DNA from: Dicyema japonicum | Lineage: Eukaryota > Dicyemida > Rhombozoa > Dicyemidae | Length of the DNA: 64,000 nucleotides | Direction of reading: 5' to 3' | Assembly (NCBI GenBank): GCA_011109175.1 | Contig: RDEW01000045.1 | Span: 295,367-359,366 of the forward strand | Part shown: positions 33,939 to 45,560 of the stretch, in pieces | How positions within the stretch are numbered: position 1 is the stretch's first letter | Layout of the letters: each line of letters opens with the position of its first letter | Made by a program: the position numbers and the translations under genes | The notes under the pieces: model-generated | What the model saw: the letters and a program-made list of their open reading frames with translations, nothing else | The model's database searches: none | Told to the model about the DNA's origin: nothing

Positions 33939-34775
33939 AAGCTTCTAAGTAATTTCCACATTTTTGTAAGGAGTTCTGCTTGTTTAGATTGGACATGAGG
34001 TTTTTCCAAACTTTCTCTTGTTTCTTCTTTGCATTATTCCTGATCTCTCTTTCAAATGTACGAATTCTCAATTTTGTTTCCCAGGATTGTTTTTGGAGGC
34101 TTTTTAGGTAATTTTTTTATAAGTGGATCGGCTCTGGGAGAAGACATCTTTTAATACAAATTTTCATTCCCTCGCGTACCACTCTATTAAAAGTGTAGTG
34201 CTTTATCGATGTTGAAATTGGATAATTGAAAGTCAAGTAGATAATAGTCGACAAAATTTGAGAACTTTTCCCAGTCGACATTTTTGTAGTCGGTAAATAA
34301 AACAGGTTTCTTTACAATTGACACTCTTCCTTTAAACGTAATCATAACGGAATTATGGTCACTGCTGGTCTCGTATAGCACTGTCCATTTTGTTAATGTT
34401 TGGTGAGGCAAGAGTGAGATCGGGGGACAAAGTCCTGTCATTCGCTTTGTAGGGAGTCCTTGTATTGAATGTAGGGTTGTTTAATATTATCAGGTCATCA
34501 TGAGTTCAAGGATTTTCCCTTTCACTCCATTTATGTTTAGTTGAATCAAAATAATGGGTTTTCGAGGTCCAGGATTAGGGTTCACATCGCCGGAAAGCAT
34601 TAGGTGGGCTTCCATCAAGGCAAGAGAGAGTACAGTGGGGAGACCGTCCAAGAAGGACATTCCTCTTGGATTGGACGTAGAAAATGGTTCTTTTGTCTGT
34701 GAAGTATATTCCACAGTTTTCGTCACCAGAAACGGCGGACCACATGAATTCATTACCCGCTTTAAAACACTTGAG
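33939..34775 (-). pseudogene. Family F LINE, 5' third with 2A-like motif
   Basis: Minus strand. A leader ends MLSGDVNPNPGP (34565-34594), then IQLNINGVKGKILEL, part of an APE endonuclease (ETSSDHNSVMITF) and a linker to the RT (RIRTFEREIRNNAKKK, WKNLMSNLNKQNS). Most of the endonuclease core is deleted. It continues into 32036-32294. Confidence 0.75.
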
Positions 34776-34784
34776 CTTGGACAT

Positions 34785-35760
34785 CAATGTTAACAAATCA
34801 GAGCTAATAACTGTCTCATATCCAAACACCGACTCTCTATCAAGGAGTCTTTTAACGAACTGCTTCCTGGGATCCCGACTGTGCCAGTTGATAAATTATA
34901 TTTCCTCGGATACCCACTCAGCGGAGAAGAACTCAAGTACAATCTACTTTCCAAAAATGAAGAATTTACACGCCTCGCGAAAAGATTGTGATGTCTCGAC
35001 TCTCACACATCCTTCTTCCTGATGAGAAATAACATCGGACTACCCAAGCTTTCATACCTACTCAGATGTTCACCCTACTACGAACAATACGACAGTCTAC
35101 TTTCGATAGACAAATCCCTCTGATTTGGGGATGTGGAAGTCACGTACCCGGCATATATATCGTCATTCTCAAGCTGCAGTTATTTGACACGGCAAATCCT
35201 TCATCACACTATTGGACTTTGCTGGAAAGTCATTTGACGAAGCTTGTCGGAAATGGAACAAGTCCGGACTCAAAATCCCCGAAGATTTAACGAAGCAAAG
35301 TAATTGGGATAACATTGTCTGCTCCAAAATTTCGGAAGACCTTAAAAAAAGCAAATCAACATCGTCTTACTTGTCTGGTGTCAGCCACAAGTAGAGGGAG
35401 CGGAGCATGGCTTGGTGCAATCCCTTGCCCAAATCTCGGGACTTTTTTGGACGACGATTCTTTGAGGATTGGAATCGGACAAAGGCTAGGACTAGACGTT
35501 TGCCAGGAGCACCGATGCCGATGCAGGAAGACAATCGATGCGAAGGGATTGCACCCGCTGTCCTGCAGAAGAAGCGCCGGAAGAGGACCACGTCACGCCG
35601 CTCTGAACGATGTGATCGTCAGTGCTCTGAAGGCTGCAGGCTTCCCAGCACAGCTTGAACCAGTGGATCTCGATCGAGGAGATGAAAGGAGACCTGACGG
35701 GAATGACCCTTTTCCCTTTCACATCCGGAAGATCTTTGGTCTGGGACGCAACTTGTTAAT
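34785..35760 (+). pseudogene. Family A LINE, RT thumb to C-terminal region
   Basis: Plus-strand fragments align to the 6.5-7.6 kb copy. They show NVNKSELITVSYPN, FLGYPLSGEEL, LMRNNIGLPKLSYLLR, then LGAIPCPNLGTFLDDDSLRI, IGQRLGLDVCQEHRCRC, GLHPLSCRRSAGRG and ERRPDGNDPFPF. At least four frame changes. It meets the 5' end of LINE F head to head at about 34780. Confidence 0.75.
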
Positions 35761-35879
35761 AGGGAGTGGGGAATCATACAATTTTATTTCTGAAGTTGAC
35801 CGTATTTCTTTTCGTGATGAGGTAAACGTCGTTACACGTGACTTTCCTGGTGATATATTAGACAAATTTTGATTATTAT

Positions 35880-36209
35880 TTACCCATGAACACCAATTTA
35901 ATAACTAAATTAATTAAGTGATCTCGAAGGCCTCTTTCAAATTTCTCACTTTCTCCTCGTGCGTCTTCTGGGATCCAACGCAACTTCTCTGTGGGCGGGG
36001 TGGTTTGGGGAATAGGAATTGGAAAGGAGTGATATATACCCTTCTCACAAGACACGTCGTGGCTGTGCATTGTTGTGAGTTTCACTGCCTGCACAGGGTA
36101 GCAAATCCCTTTCCATTGTCTTGTTATATAATAAATTGTTTTGTTAAAAAAATTAATAATTAAAAATTTTATTTAAAAATTTAAATTGTTGCTATGTTAT
36201 TTTGTTGTG
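35880..36209. other. 5' flank of TBCC
   Basis: Short intergenic stretch between a dead LINE and the TBCC start codon, AT-rich from 36120. It would contain the promoter; no motif is called. Confidence 0.5.
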
Positions 36210-37013
36210 ATGGAAGCCTCAAAGTGTAGAAAAACGAAAATTGATAACTTCGAAAGAATATTTTCTGAAAAAGCTCAGGAAATTGATAAGCAGATACTCC
36301 TAGGAGACACTTCAATCTCAGTTTTTAATCTATTGGATTACTTGAACAAAATTACTACAGATTCTGCTAATTTTCTACCACCATACACACTGCAGCAACG
36401 TTACAACTATATCAAGTGCCTTAAATGTAGGCTCGAAGTTTCACGTAAAAATGAATTCAAGAACAAAAAGTTCTCTTTCAAAAAATCCCTCGTAAAGGGT
36501 GAATCTAGTGAGGAGATGTCCCACGTGATTTTTATAGAACCCACATTCGAGTCAGTTGGGTTTAATTCAAAGAAAAATGAGATTTTAACGATGACGCGGG
36601 ACCAGATTGATCACAAACAGGTCGTTTTGAATGACCTGGTTGACTGTGAAGTGTTTCTTAATGGAATAACGGCAGGACTCCGTATGGTCGGTCTCACTGG
36701 GTGCAAAATTCACTGTGGAGTGACGGCTTTTTCCGTAATGATCGAAAATTGTCGTGAGTGTCATTTTGAACTTGTATGTAAACAGCTGCGGATGTTGTCG
36801 TGTGAGGAATGCAAGTTTCGGGCAACGGTTGGGAATGGAGTTGTCTTAGAGAACTCGAAGGGAATTGGGTTTGGCAGGCACACGGGATACGAGGAACTAG
36901 CAGAAGACTGTTTTGACGCTGGGATCTTACTCGAGGACTTGACACGTGACAAAATTGATGACTTCCATTGGTTGAATGCGCAAGAAAAATCACCTAATTT
37001 TTACTTTTTTTGA
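36210..37013 (+). CDS. TBCC: Tubulin-binding cofactor C (TBCC), intronless
   Basis: Tubulin-folding chaperone that acts as GTPase-activating protein on tubulin within the cofactor C/D/E complex in the cytosol. The 267-residue ORF is shorter than typical animal TBCC. The N-terminal third is helical (spectrin-like region, with YTLQQRYNYIKCLK). The C-terminal C-CAP/cofactor C-like beta-helix runs from about residue 135 (VVLNDLVDCEVFLNGIT, GLTGCKIHCG, IENCRECHF). The catalytic arginine motif is kept as QLRML. The end DKIDDFHWL matches the conserved DDFNWL terminus. The start chosen is ATG 36210; the open frame extends 24 nt upstream only by a TTG. No intron was needed, unlike its neighbours. Confidence 0.88.
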   Translation: MEASKCRKTKIDNFERIFSEKAQEIDKQILLGDTSISVFNLLDYLNKITTDSANFLPPYTLQQRYNYIKCLKCRLEVSRKNEFKNKKFSFKKSLVKGESSEEMSHVIFIEPTFESVGFNSKKNEILTMTRDQIDHKQVVLNDLVDCEVFLNGITAGLRMVGLTGCKIHCGVTAFSVMIENCRECHFELVCKQLRMLSCEECKFRATVGNGVVLENSKGIGFGRHTGYEELAEDCFDAGILLEDLTRDKIDDFHWLNAQEKSPNFYFF

Positions 37014-37430
37014 TATTTTTTAATAGTTTATCATTTTGAAGTTGTTATTTATGACCACATGTCTTTGGTGGATTATTGTTGGTTGTATTTATGGAGTGTG
37101 TTTGGGAGGTCCCTTGTATTATGGAATGTGTTTGGAGGACTTAAAATGAAAATTTGATGTAATTTTTATTCGTTAAAACACAAAATTAGATATTTTACAT
37201 TTTCGTGTAGGCAATTTCTATCGTTAAATTTGAAATTATTTTAATAATTTTTGAAACCATCGAGAAACTTTATAATATCACGACATTTGGTTTCCAAAGG
37301 AACAGAATGACCATAATTGTCGATAAAGTTCACGATAGGAGAATTTCGTAGCTTATAAAGCAGTATATTTGCAGATAAGTATGCTTCATCAATAGCAAAG
37401 AAATCATTTTTAATATAATTTTGCATTTTC
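37014..37430. other. 3' flank of TBCC
   Basis: AT-rich, with a small imperfect repeat of GGAATGTGTTTGG-type sequence near 37091 and 37121. No coding signal. Confidence 0.5.
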
Positions 37431-38225
37431 TCTTCCCCATCCAGACTCCTCGTATGCCTGGATGGTATTCCTCAACTGGAAACTCGAGATGTTGTTTGTT
37501 GCCCTAGATTCTATTACTTTCTGGAGATATTGAACAAAACCCTGGACCAAAACCCCTTGTTATTATGCAACTCAATGCTAACGGTACAAAAACAAAGATT
37601 CTGGAGTTACGATGTCTATCATCGAAGCACAAGATTGACATTTCCAGGAGTCAAAACTTTCTACAAAGAGTACAACCCCACTTTTTCCTGGATACATCTC
37701 TATCAGAAAATACCGTATTGGACGTGGTGGCAGCTTATTTACCATTATTAAAAACGGTTTATCCTTCCACGATGTGAGCTCGCAAGTGGATGATTTAATT
37801 ATACACGACAGGACCGCGGAACAAATTTCTATTGATCTTATTTATGAGCCAGAACATCTTATTCTAATCAACATTTCATTCCTCCTCCGGGATCCTAATA
37901 ACTATGTTCCGAAGCTCGACAAACTACAAGAAATTCGAAATGTGTTACTATGTGGAAATTTCAACGCCAACCATCCCCAATGGTTCAGTACCCAGTCAGC
38001 AGACAAGAGGGGGAGTCTAATTATTGACTCTTTCGAAAAAATGGTGATTCTGAATCACCCGAAAATCTTCACTAGGACACCAGTCCGAAGAAATGACAAC
38101 CCAACCTCCCCCGACATTTCCTTTGCTTTCTCTAGGATTGTCCCGAAGATTTCATGGAACGTCTTTTTCTTAATCGAATTACAACAGAAACTCTTAAAGT
38201 CTGCTAGACCCAGTGATTAACATAT
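37430..38225 (+). pseudogene. Family H LINE, 5' part with 2A-like motif and APE domain
   Basis: The reading frame enters with LLLSGDIEQNPGP (37520-37549), a perfect 2A consensus, then IMQLNANGTKTKILELR. After a frame shift an APE-type endonuclease follows, recognisable by LCGNFNANHPQWFSTQSADKRG, TRTPVRRNDNPTSPDI and a tail toward SDH. It is truncated before the RT at about 38215. Confidence 0.75.
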
Positions 38226-38229
38226 AGTA

Positions 38230-41200
38230 AAGTTTTTTTTTTGGTTGAGGTGGTGACGTCCCTCTATAGCACATATGTCTTTCTCACGTCTAAAATCTAA
38301 CTGCCCTTTTTCTGTGGGTACCCTGAATGTAAGAGGACTCAATCCAACATACAAGAAGCTTCAGCTGTCACGTGATTTGGATCACTATAAGGTATCTGTA
38401 TGCTGCCTACAGGAAATAAAAATAACTGACAACACATGCATGCGGGTGGGAAATTATCATTTGATTACCCTTCCAACAACGTGTCGTCACTATGGACTTG
38501 GATTTGCTATTCATCACACATTGTATAGTCGTATATCTCGGATGTGGGTCGTTACAGACAGGATTGCGGTACTGCAAATCCGGTGGGGAAGCAAACCAAA
38601 CTCTACAGTGACAATCATCAACATATACGCCCCGACTGGAATCAGGGCATCTGCCAATCTAGAAGAACTAGACGAATTCTACTCTGCCCTCATAAGGGTT
38701 TACAACACCCTCAGTTTTTCATATTTTTGCTTAATAGCCGGGGACTGGAATGCCAAAGCAGGAAAAGTCAGATCTGGAGAAACTTGTATCGGATTTCATG
38801 GAAGAAATCGGCGAAACACGCCCGGAATGGCATTACTCCACTTTTGCACTTCCTTGGATCTGTTTTTGTGCAATACGGCATTCCGTCACCCAGCGAGACA
38901 CAAGACGACGTGGACTGGAACTAGGAAAAATTTGCAAGGAAATTACATAAAAATATATAATCAAATTGACTACATACTATGCAGACGAGGTCACAAACAT
39001 CTCCTCGTAGACTCCAGGTCATATGGAGGATTTGAGACAAATAGTGATCATAAAATTGTGGTTACCGCATTGGACTATACAAAGTCCATAACCAAATGAA
39101 AACACCTTCCAATAAAAAGCAGGAGCAATATGATATCCAATTATTACATGACAAGTCAACTCAACAGAAATTTGCGTATCAACTAAATCTTGAACTTAAT
39201 GATATCGACGAAACTAAACCTGTTCATATTATTTGGGACAAAGTCGATAAAAGGTACAGCATGTGATGTGTTGGGAAGTATTACAAAACCCCGTAAATTT
39301 TACAATCATGATATTTGCGTCCTATCAGAAAACCAGAAAGCCTTGAGATTGAAGATAGAAAACTCAAGGTCTCCAGAAAAGGCCAAGGAACTTCGGCAAC
39401 AACGAAACCGAACATTATTAAAAATCAAGCAAACTCAGAAATCCCTAAAGGCTAAAGAAATAGAAAAACAAATTGAAGACATTGAAAAATATAAAGATGG
39501 AGTGAAAATGTTCAAAGCTATTCAATTAATAAGAAAAAGAGTGCAAGCCCTATAATAATCAATGACATCCTTGGCAGAATAATTATCGATGAAAAGGACA
39601 AAGCAGCTACTATATCTGCTTATTACTATCATATGCTCAACTGGGACAACGAAATAGGCTATAAATTTGGTGCACAAGTCAAGCATGGTTTGGACAACAC
39701 AAGAAACACTGGATGCAATTAAAAAATTGAAAAATGACAGATCGGCAGGACCAGAGAATATCCCAGCCGAACTTATAAAGTATGCCCCAGTGAAGTTGGT
39801 AACAATCATTACCAATATACTCAACAAAATATTTGAAGAAAACACTACGTTAGACATTGGCAAGGGTTGGTTAATTCCACTGCAAAAACCGGGAAAACCC
39901 AAAGGGCCCCTTTCCAACCTAAGACCAATCATCCTACTAACTACGCTGCGAAAAATCTTGTCAATCATTACATTGGAAAGAATCAAAGACAAGGTGGAGT
40001 ATTTTCTGTCACCAGGACAAAGTGGTTTCCGGTCAGGCAGATCCACTGCCGATGTCATTTGGACACACAGATGGTCAAGTGCTCTATGCCAAAAATATAA
40101 AAAGTGCATAGATGTTCTCGGAATAGACATGTCCAGAGCGTTTGACTCAGTTCATAGAGGCAAACTTCTTGAAGTACTCACAAGCTTCCTAACAACGGAT
40201 GATGTCAAAATTATACAAAAACTACTGCAGAATACGCAACTAGCAACCAAACTCGGAAAAACTACTTCAGAATTCTTTTATACTTCACGTGGAATTCCGC
40301 AAGGAGACTCTTTGTCACCAGTTCTATTCATAATCTACCTGGAGGCTGCACTGAGAGATTTCAGGCCTTTAATTGAGAACAACAAAATAATCGAGTTAAT
40401 ATATGCAGACGATCTTGACTTTGTTTCTGAAGATGTTGAAATTCTTCATCACGTTCTCAAGAACTTACCAAATGCCTTTTCTAAATGGTTCTTAGTTGTC
40501 AACCAAGACAAAACTGAATATACAAAACTTGTACGAGTTGTACGCACTTACGATGAATCATGGAGAAGGCATAAAAAAGTTGGTTCTCTACTTGGAGACT
40601 CAGAAGATGTTACTCACAGAAAAATCCATTCCACTGCTGCATATAAAAAATTCTGAACTATCTGGCGTTCTAAAAAGAGCATAACTACGAATACAAAGCT
40701 AAAATTGTATAAAACATTCGTGGTTTTAGTCCTGACATACAACTGTGGGACATGGGGGATTACGAAACGGGAAATGGACAATCTGGATCAATTTCATAGA
40801 AATCAACTAAGAAACATCTTGAGAATACATTTCCCGAAAAAGATATCAAATTCAGAACTGTACAAAAGATGTGGCTTAAGGCCATTATCAGAGGAGATTC
40901 TCAAGGCTAGGTGAAGACTTTTTGGTCACATCTCACGAATGGATATGTTGACTCCACCAAACATTGCAATGGAGAACTATTTCGCACAACTGAAGGGATC
41001 ATTCCGTGGCAGGCCTACAGTGACGTTGCCTTCAGTACTAAATGATGACCTAATCCGAATAAACAAAACTGGTGAAGATCTTGACTCACTACGATCAATG
41101 GCCCGGAACAGGGGAACATGGAAGAAGATGTGTGGGAGGATACTGGACGTGCACAAGGGGAACTTAATTAATCTAATTATTTTTTGATTTCCCGGGAGTG

Positions 41201-41240
41201 CTTAAAAAAAGACCCAGTGATTGTGGGATAATAATAAGTC
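38230..41240 (+). pseudogene. Family E LINE, near-complete (APE plus RT)
   Basis: Best copy of family E. An intact 275-codon endonuclease ORF starts at ATG 38275: GTLNVRGLN, LQEIKI, NIYAPTG, AGDWNAKAG, NQIDYILCRRG and SDHKIVV. After a linker, the RT ORF (39667-40656) has RSAGPENIPAELIKYAP, LRPIILLTTLRKIL, GFRSGRSTADV, LGIDMSRAFDS, GIPQGDSLSP and IYADDLDFVSED. The C-terminal part (40705-41187) has CGTWGITKREMD, LFGHISRMD and FRGRPTVTLP. Stops near 39100, 39560, 40656 and 40912 separate the ORFs. It ends GTGGGATAATAATAAG. The clade resembles the CFDP2-annotated LINEs of marine invertebrates. Confidence 0.85.
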
Positions 41241-42305
41241 TAAAATCACGTCACTAGACTGCTATTAGTAAATTTTGTACTGCTTTGTTATAATTTTTAA
41301 ATTCGTATTTTCACTTTTCACATTTTCTCAGATTTACTTGGTTAAATTAATCCCTACATATTACAGGAAATTAATCGGGATCATTCGATAACTTACCACA
41401 AAGTGAATTTTATAATGCCGTTAACCAAGAATTGAGCGGTTTTGTAACTTTCATTCAATTTCTCATTATCAGAAGATTACTGTTGAGAAAAACCTGAGTA
41501 AATCTGACAATGTCTTCCTGTTTAGAATCGGATAATTGGTGCGAAATATAGTTTTAATCTCAGCTATGCTTTTTATAAAAACTTTGGGGATGTTAATTTA
41601 TCAAATTACCATTCTGATGTTGTAGAATCAAAATAATTTGCCCTTGAAGACAAACTATGACATTTCATGACAATTTTATCAATTTTAATCAAAGATTAGT
41701 GGTCTCAGATTGACGTATATTATAACCATATGGTGCTCTATCATTAGTATTTACTGCGATTTGGTGTCTCTTGTGAAACTAAGAATTCACCAGATTTTGG
41801 TTTGAGTTTGTAATGTGACTCTGAGTTTAAACGGTTTTCACTTTAATCACTTTACCAGTCAAGTATAGTGATTTTTATATATTGGCTGTAATTATTAGTT
41901 TTTGGTTCAACTAAAACTCTTTGATTTTACATTGTTCGTTTTAAGAGTCAATTTTGGAGAATACTTTGAAAAGAATGTTAAATTAGTCAACAAAAAATAA
42001 ATCTTTAATAGAATTATAGGTCAGAAATATGATGAAAACATTCCTATTAAATGAAAAACCTCTCATCTTCAGAGTAAAATATTATTTTCGAGAATCCAAA
42101 AGTTAACCCCTATAAGTAATCGGACTATCCAATAACAAGTAACTAAAAATGATTTGAAATTTTAAAAACTAAAAAATCCAATTAATCGATTGATGAATAA
42201 ACCAAAAATAATGATTATAGCTCAAATGCATTGAATATTATTTATTTGGAATGAAACATAAATCCTTTATTTAAAGTGAGACTATTATTTTAGTTAATTA
42301 AGGAT
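41241..42305. other. AT-rich intergenic region downstream of the homeobox gene
   Basis: No ORF or repeat family was recognised on either strand. It probably includes the 3' UTR of the minus-strand homeobox gene. Confidence 0.5.
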
Positions 42306-43071
42306 TCAAGGTCGATCTCTTTTTTTATATTTTCTTTTATAATTCTGAGGTAATGATCTTCTTCGAGCGTTTATGAACCAGTTATTCAGTTGGACACGAG
42401 TCAGATTTGTCTCCTCCATCAGTTGAGATTTTTTTTGTTCCGAAGGATAAGGATTCTAGAGTGAAGCATCATCTTACCTTAGCATTTTCAAACAGCCAGT
42501 TCAACAATATACTTGAAGTTTTCAATGAAAAATATCTTTTTTCTAAAAAATATTAATATATCGTCAACAACTTTTCCTTGTGGAGGGTTCCTTGATCTAT
42601 ATTTTAAATAAATAACCATATTATCTGGGATTCTAGGTTCTGTAGGTAATATTGAATTTATCTACGAATATTCAACCTAATTTACTTTTGCCTTCATTTC
42701 TTGGTCAATGGTATTAAGTCTTACATTTTTGAATCTCTCAATAAAATAATTAAGCATTTTGAACTCAATTAGTTGGCACCACAGTGAACCAATACCCAAT
42801 TTCATCTAAAATTTCAAACAGGAGTGTACAAGTTCATCAATCTCTTGAGTACTCTGTTTTGCGTCTTTGAAGCTGTCTAAAAGAGAAATTACTATCTCTG
42901 AAAAGTCCTCGACGTTAAAATTCCCCAAAGTTAAGGAATTTAATTTATCGTGCATTTTGGTTAGCACGTCGAATAAAAAATGACTGATAAATATTATATC
43001 ATAGTAAACCTCTTTATTACCATTTTGATGTTGTCTTTTTCGGTTTCGTCAATGTTGTGCTCGTTCTCCAT
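42306..43071 (-). CDS. MEIS/PREP-class TALE homeobox transcription factor
   Basis: Nuclear DNA-binding protein assembled from seven short exons, about 205 residues. Introns are at 42984-43009 (26 nt), 42806-42829 (24), 42662-42685 (24), 42597-42616 (20), 42543-42571 (29) and 42456-42477 (22), all GT-AG and frame-consistent. The N-terminal half has two helical blocks ([33 protein letters not shown]) in the place and style of the MEIS-A and MEIS-B domains that bind PBC partners. The homeodomain follows: [17 protein letters not shown], the three-residue-loop signature NPYPSEQKK, then [16 protein letters not shown], with W, F, N and R of helix 3 intact. It ends 16 residues later in a basic tail. 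It is far shorter than bilaterian MEIS/PREP (about 400 residues). MEIS versus PREP versus TGIF cannot be settled by eye, but the N-terminal blocks argue against TGIF. Confidence 0.87.
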
Positions 43072-43811
43072 TTAATTTCGAAAACTGTCAAGAAACTCAG
43101 AATTCTTAACTTTGAAAACGTCAATATTGCAATATCTTATATATACAGCGCGATTATCTGATAATAACAGCGCGATAGATAAGACAATAATTCGAATTTT
43201 TATTAGTAATATTTGACGTCAGTTTATTATCCCCCACATGCACTTTTTATAATAAAGTTCATTTAATAATATTATTTTTTCATAATATAAATTGTATAAA
43301 TAATTATTATTAAAATCTGCATTTATTGACGGTCAAAGTCTAAATTGATTTTGTATTGTTTTTAGAAAAAAATAAATTGGCTGAATTGTAATTAAAATGA
43401 GGTAAATTCGAAGATTATTACGGTTTACATAGGCAAATCCTATTTTATGATTTACAACCCATATAGACTGGAAATATAGAGAAACATCTTATTACAAGAG
43501 TATCACTAAACGGTGGCTTCCTATTAAAGTTATGGAACTTTAATTTATTATTGGAATATTATTGACACTTTTTATAAATGTGGTTTGAATGGTAGTTAAT
43601 GTCGTAATACTTGACTAAATCAGAAAACCACATGAACTGATAATCAATCGTCAATCAATTATCAAACAAATGAGGTCATAATTCAGATGGGCAGATGATC
43701 TATTTTGTAGCATTATGGCATCCGAGACATATGGATCACATCAACTTTCGTCAAATATAATTCTCATTTAAACAAATAAATTTTAAAACTGATAATTTTA
43801 TTCCTGTTTCC
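43072..43811. other. Divergent intergenic spacer
   Basis: It lies between the minus-strand homeobox gene and the plus-strand gene at 43812, so it likely holds both promoters. AT-rich, no repeat family seen. GCGCGAT occurs twice near 43148 and 43171. Confidence 0.5.
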
Positions 43812-44406
43812 ATGGAAATGAGTTTTCCACTGTCGATAGAGGAATACGAAAATATTTGGAGGAAGGCTTTAAGGGAAAATAAATTGATCAAAGAAGACAT
43901 CGAAAAAATTAAAAACTCTCCCCCGAAATCAGTTCCGATCATTATAAAATTTAGTTTAATTTCCCCCCACGACTTATTAAAAGTCACTCAGCTACTGATC
44001 AAGTCAACCAAATCCAGCTCATCCTCGATTCCTTCCAGTTTTTCTGTGATTTACTCATAAGATACAATTTCACAGGGACTAATTTCTTTAAATTGGACAA
44101 AAGTCTACCGCTTTATAGGTAATACAACGATTTACATTCAGACTGAAGGGGGAATGCAAAAAGATGTTGACATTTGCACTACCAATAAAATGTCTAGAAG
44201 CCACCATTCTTGCCGCGTCAATCCTTAGTTTTCACTTCCCAGATATCTCTCAAGAGACATTGATAAACTCAAGCGAATTCCAATCAGCTTTGATTCAAAA
44301 TCAGGAAATCGTATTTACAGGCACGTGGTCCTTGGTGTCTGTTACAACGGTCTTTGGGGTTCTCTTGGGCTATCACGGAGGGAACTTCTCATGTACAAGC
44401 CAATGA
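43812..44406 (+). CDS. Unidentified protein, three exons
   Basis: Not recognised. The model joins an ATG exon (SFPLSIEEYENIWRKAL) through a 35-nt intron (43983-44017) to a middle exon (LILDSFQFFCDLLIRYNF, LDKSLPLYR), then through a 23-nt intron (44119-44141) to a last exon with LTFALPIKCLEATILAASIL and a hydrophobic LVSVTTVFGVLLGY stretch. Total about 178 residues. The small second intron and the continuous protein-like reading across all three exons support a real gene. The first splice is less certain because a different frame is also open there. The C-terminal hydrophobic stretch could be a membrane segment. Confidence 0.5.
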
Positions 44407-45379
44407 GATACAAGGTGATCTCAATCTCAGAATTTGTAGAGTTTAAGTGAATTAGTCACAAACTTCTCGGAAAGTTATCAAAAATGTAATTCCACAAAAT
44501 TCAAATTTAGGTCACCACGTGGTTACTAGGATTATCATTGGTCAGAATGTAACTAATAATTGGGACTCTTTTTATCGTTTTCCGTGGCGGGTCAGCTCAG
44601 GAATATAAATTTAGAGTTTTTATATATTCCCACAAAATCTAAAAAAGAAACATTTTGAGCAGTTTTGCCGTGAAATTACTAGGATTATTCGCACCGATGT
44701 ATGTTTCTTATTAATTTATAGAATTTTACTTATTTCAAACAATTCACAAAAATATGAAATTAATTATGAAAATTATTTTTATTATCAAATAAATATTAAT
44801 TATTACTAATAAATAAGCTCAAGGAAATTTAATTTTAAAAAATTACAACAATCTTAGTTTTTACGAAATTAATCTCAGATTGATTTGTTTAATATTAATA
44901 TATAACTGGATAGTTTAGAGAGCTATCGTCAGATGATGCAGCATGGCTCCTAAATTAATTGCTCTTTTAACGATTTTAATAAAATAAAAAAATATTATAA
45001 TGTGATCGTTCAAATTCTGGACTCAATGGTTTACTAATACGTGTTATGTTTGATCATACCGAAAGTGAATTTAAATACTAACCAAGATACTAAACCCTAT
45101 TCCGGAGATTTTCAAACAGTGTGCCATGAGACAATTTCTTGTGTGCTTCTAGAGAAATTACAATTAGTGTGACGCGAGAATAATTTTTATGAAAACCTCT
45201 GCCCTAACCTTAAAAATAACCCTAATGATTTTATTCATAACCCTTCTCTTAAAAATAACCCCAAGATTTTATTCATAGAACCTTTTAATTACTTAATTTT
45301 AATTAATACCCATGAGTATTCGTCTTTATGTGAGAATACCTACTCAAGTCAATAAGATCGGCTATCACGAGGTTTTTTT
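44407..45379. other. AT-rich intergenic region
   Basis: No coding signal recognised. A 30-bp element (CTTAAAAATAACCC followed by GATTTTATTCATA) is imperfectly duplicated at about 45209 and 45249. Confidence 0.5.
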
Positions 45380-45560
45380 CCAATTATTGGCGTAATTGGA
45401 GGTTTAATCGACATCATTTTATTGGCTTGACAAAAGATTACTTTTTGAACTTCTTTTCTCGTTAAATTGTATATTATGTACTTTATAAAACTATATAACC
45501 TGTCTCTGCTAAGATGGCCATAATTGTGTTCAGCATATTTTTAGATCAGCAACACTAGTT
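45380..45560 (-). pseudogene. Integrase-type H2C2 zinc-finger remnant
   Basis: Minus strand reads KYAEHNYGHLSRDRLYSFIK, then NLTRKEVQKVIFCQANKM. This matches the pattern H-x3-GH ... I..CxxCQ of integrase zinc-binding domains, with the first Cys lost. It resembles the finger in the Ginger element at about 33.2-33.4 kb. No integrase core is preserved nearby. Confidence 0.4.

Noticed and set aside
35367-35722. Several overlapping ORFs on both strands in 35.4-35.7 kb
   Set aside because: This stretch is the GC-richer conserved part of family A LINE; the frames other than the GLHPLSCRRSAGRG frame are shadows.
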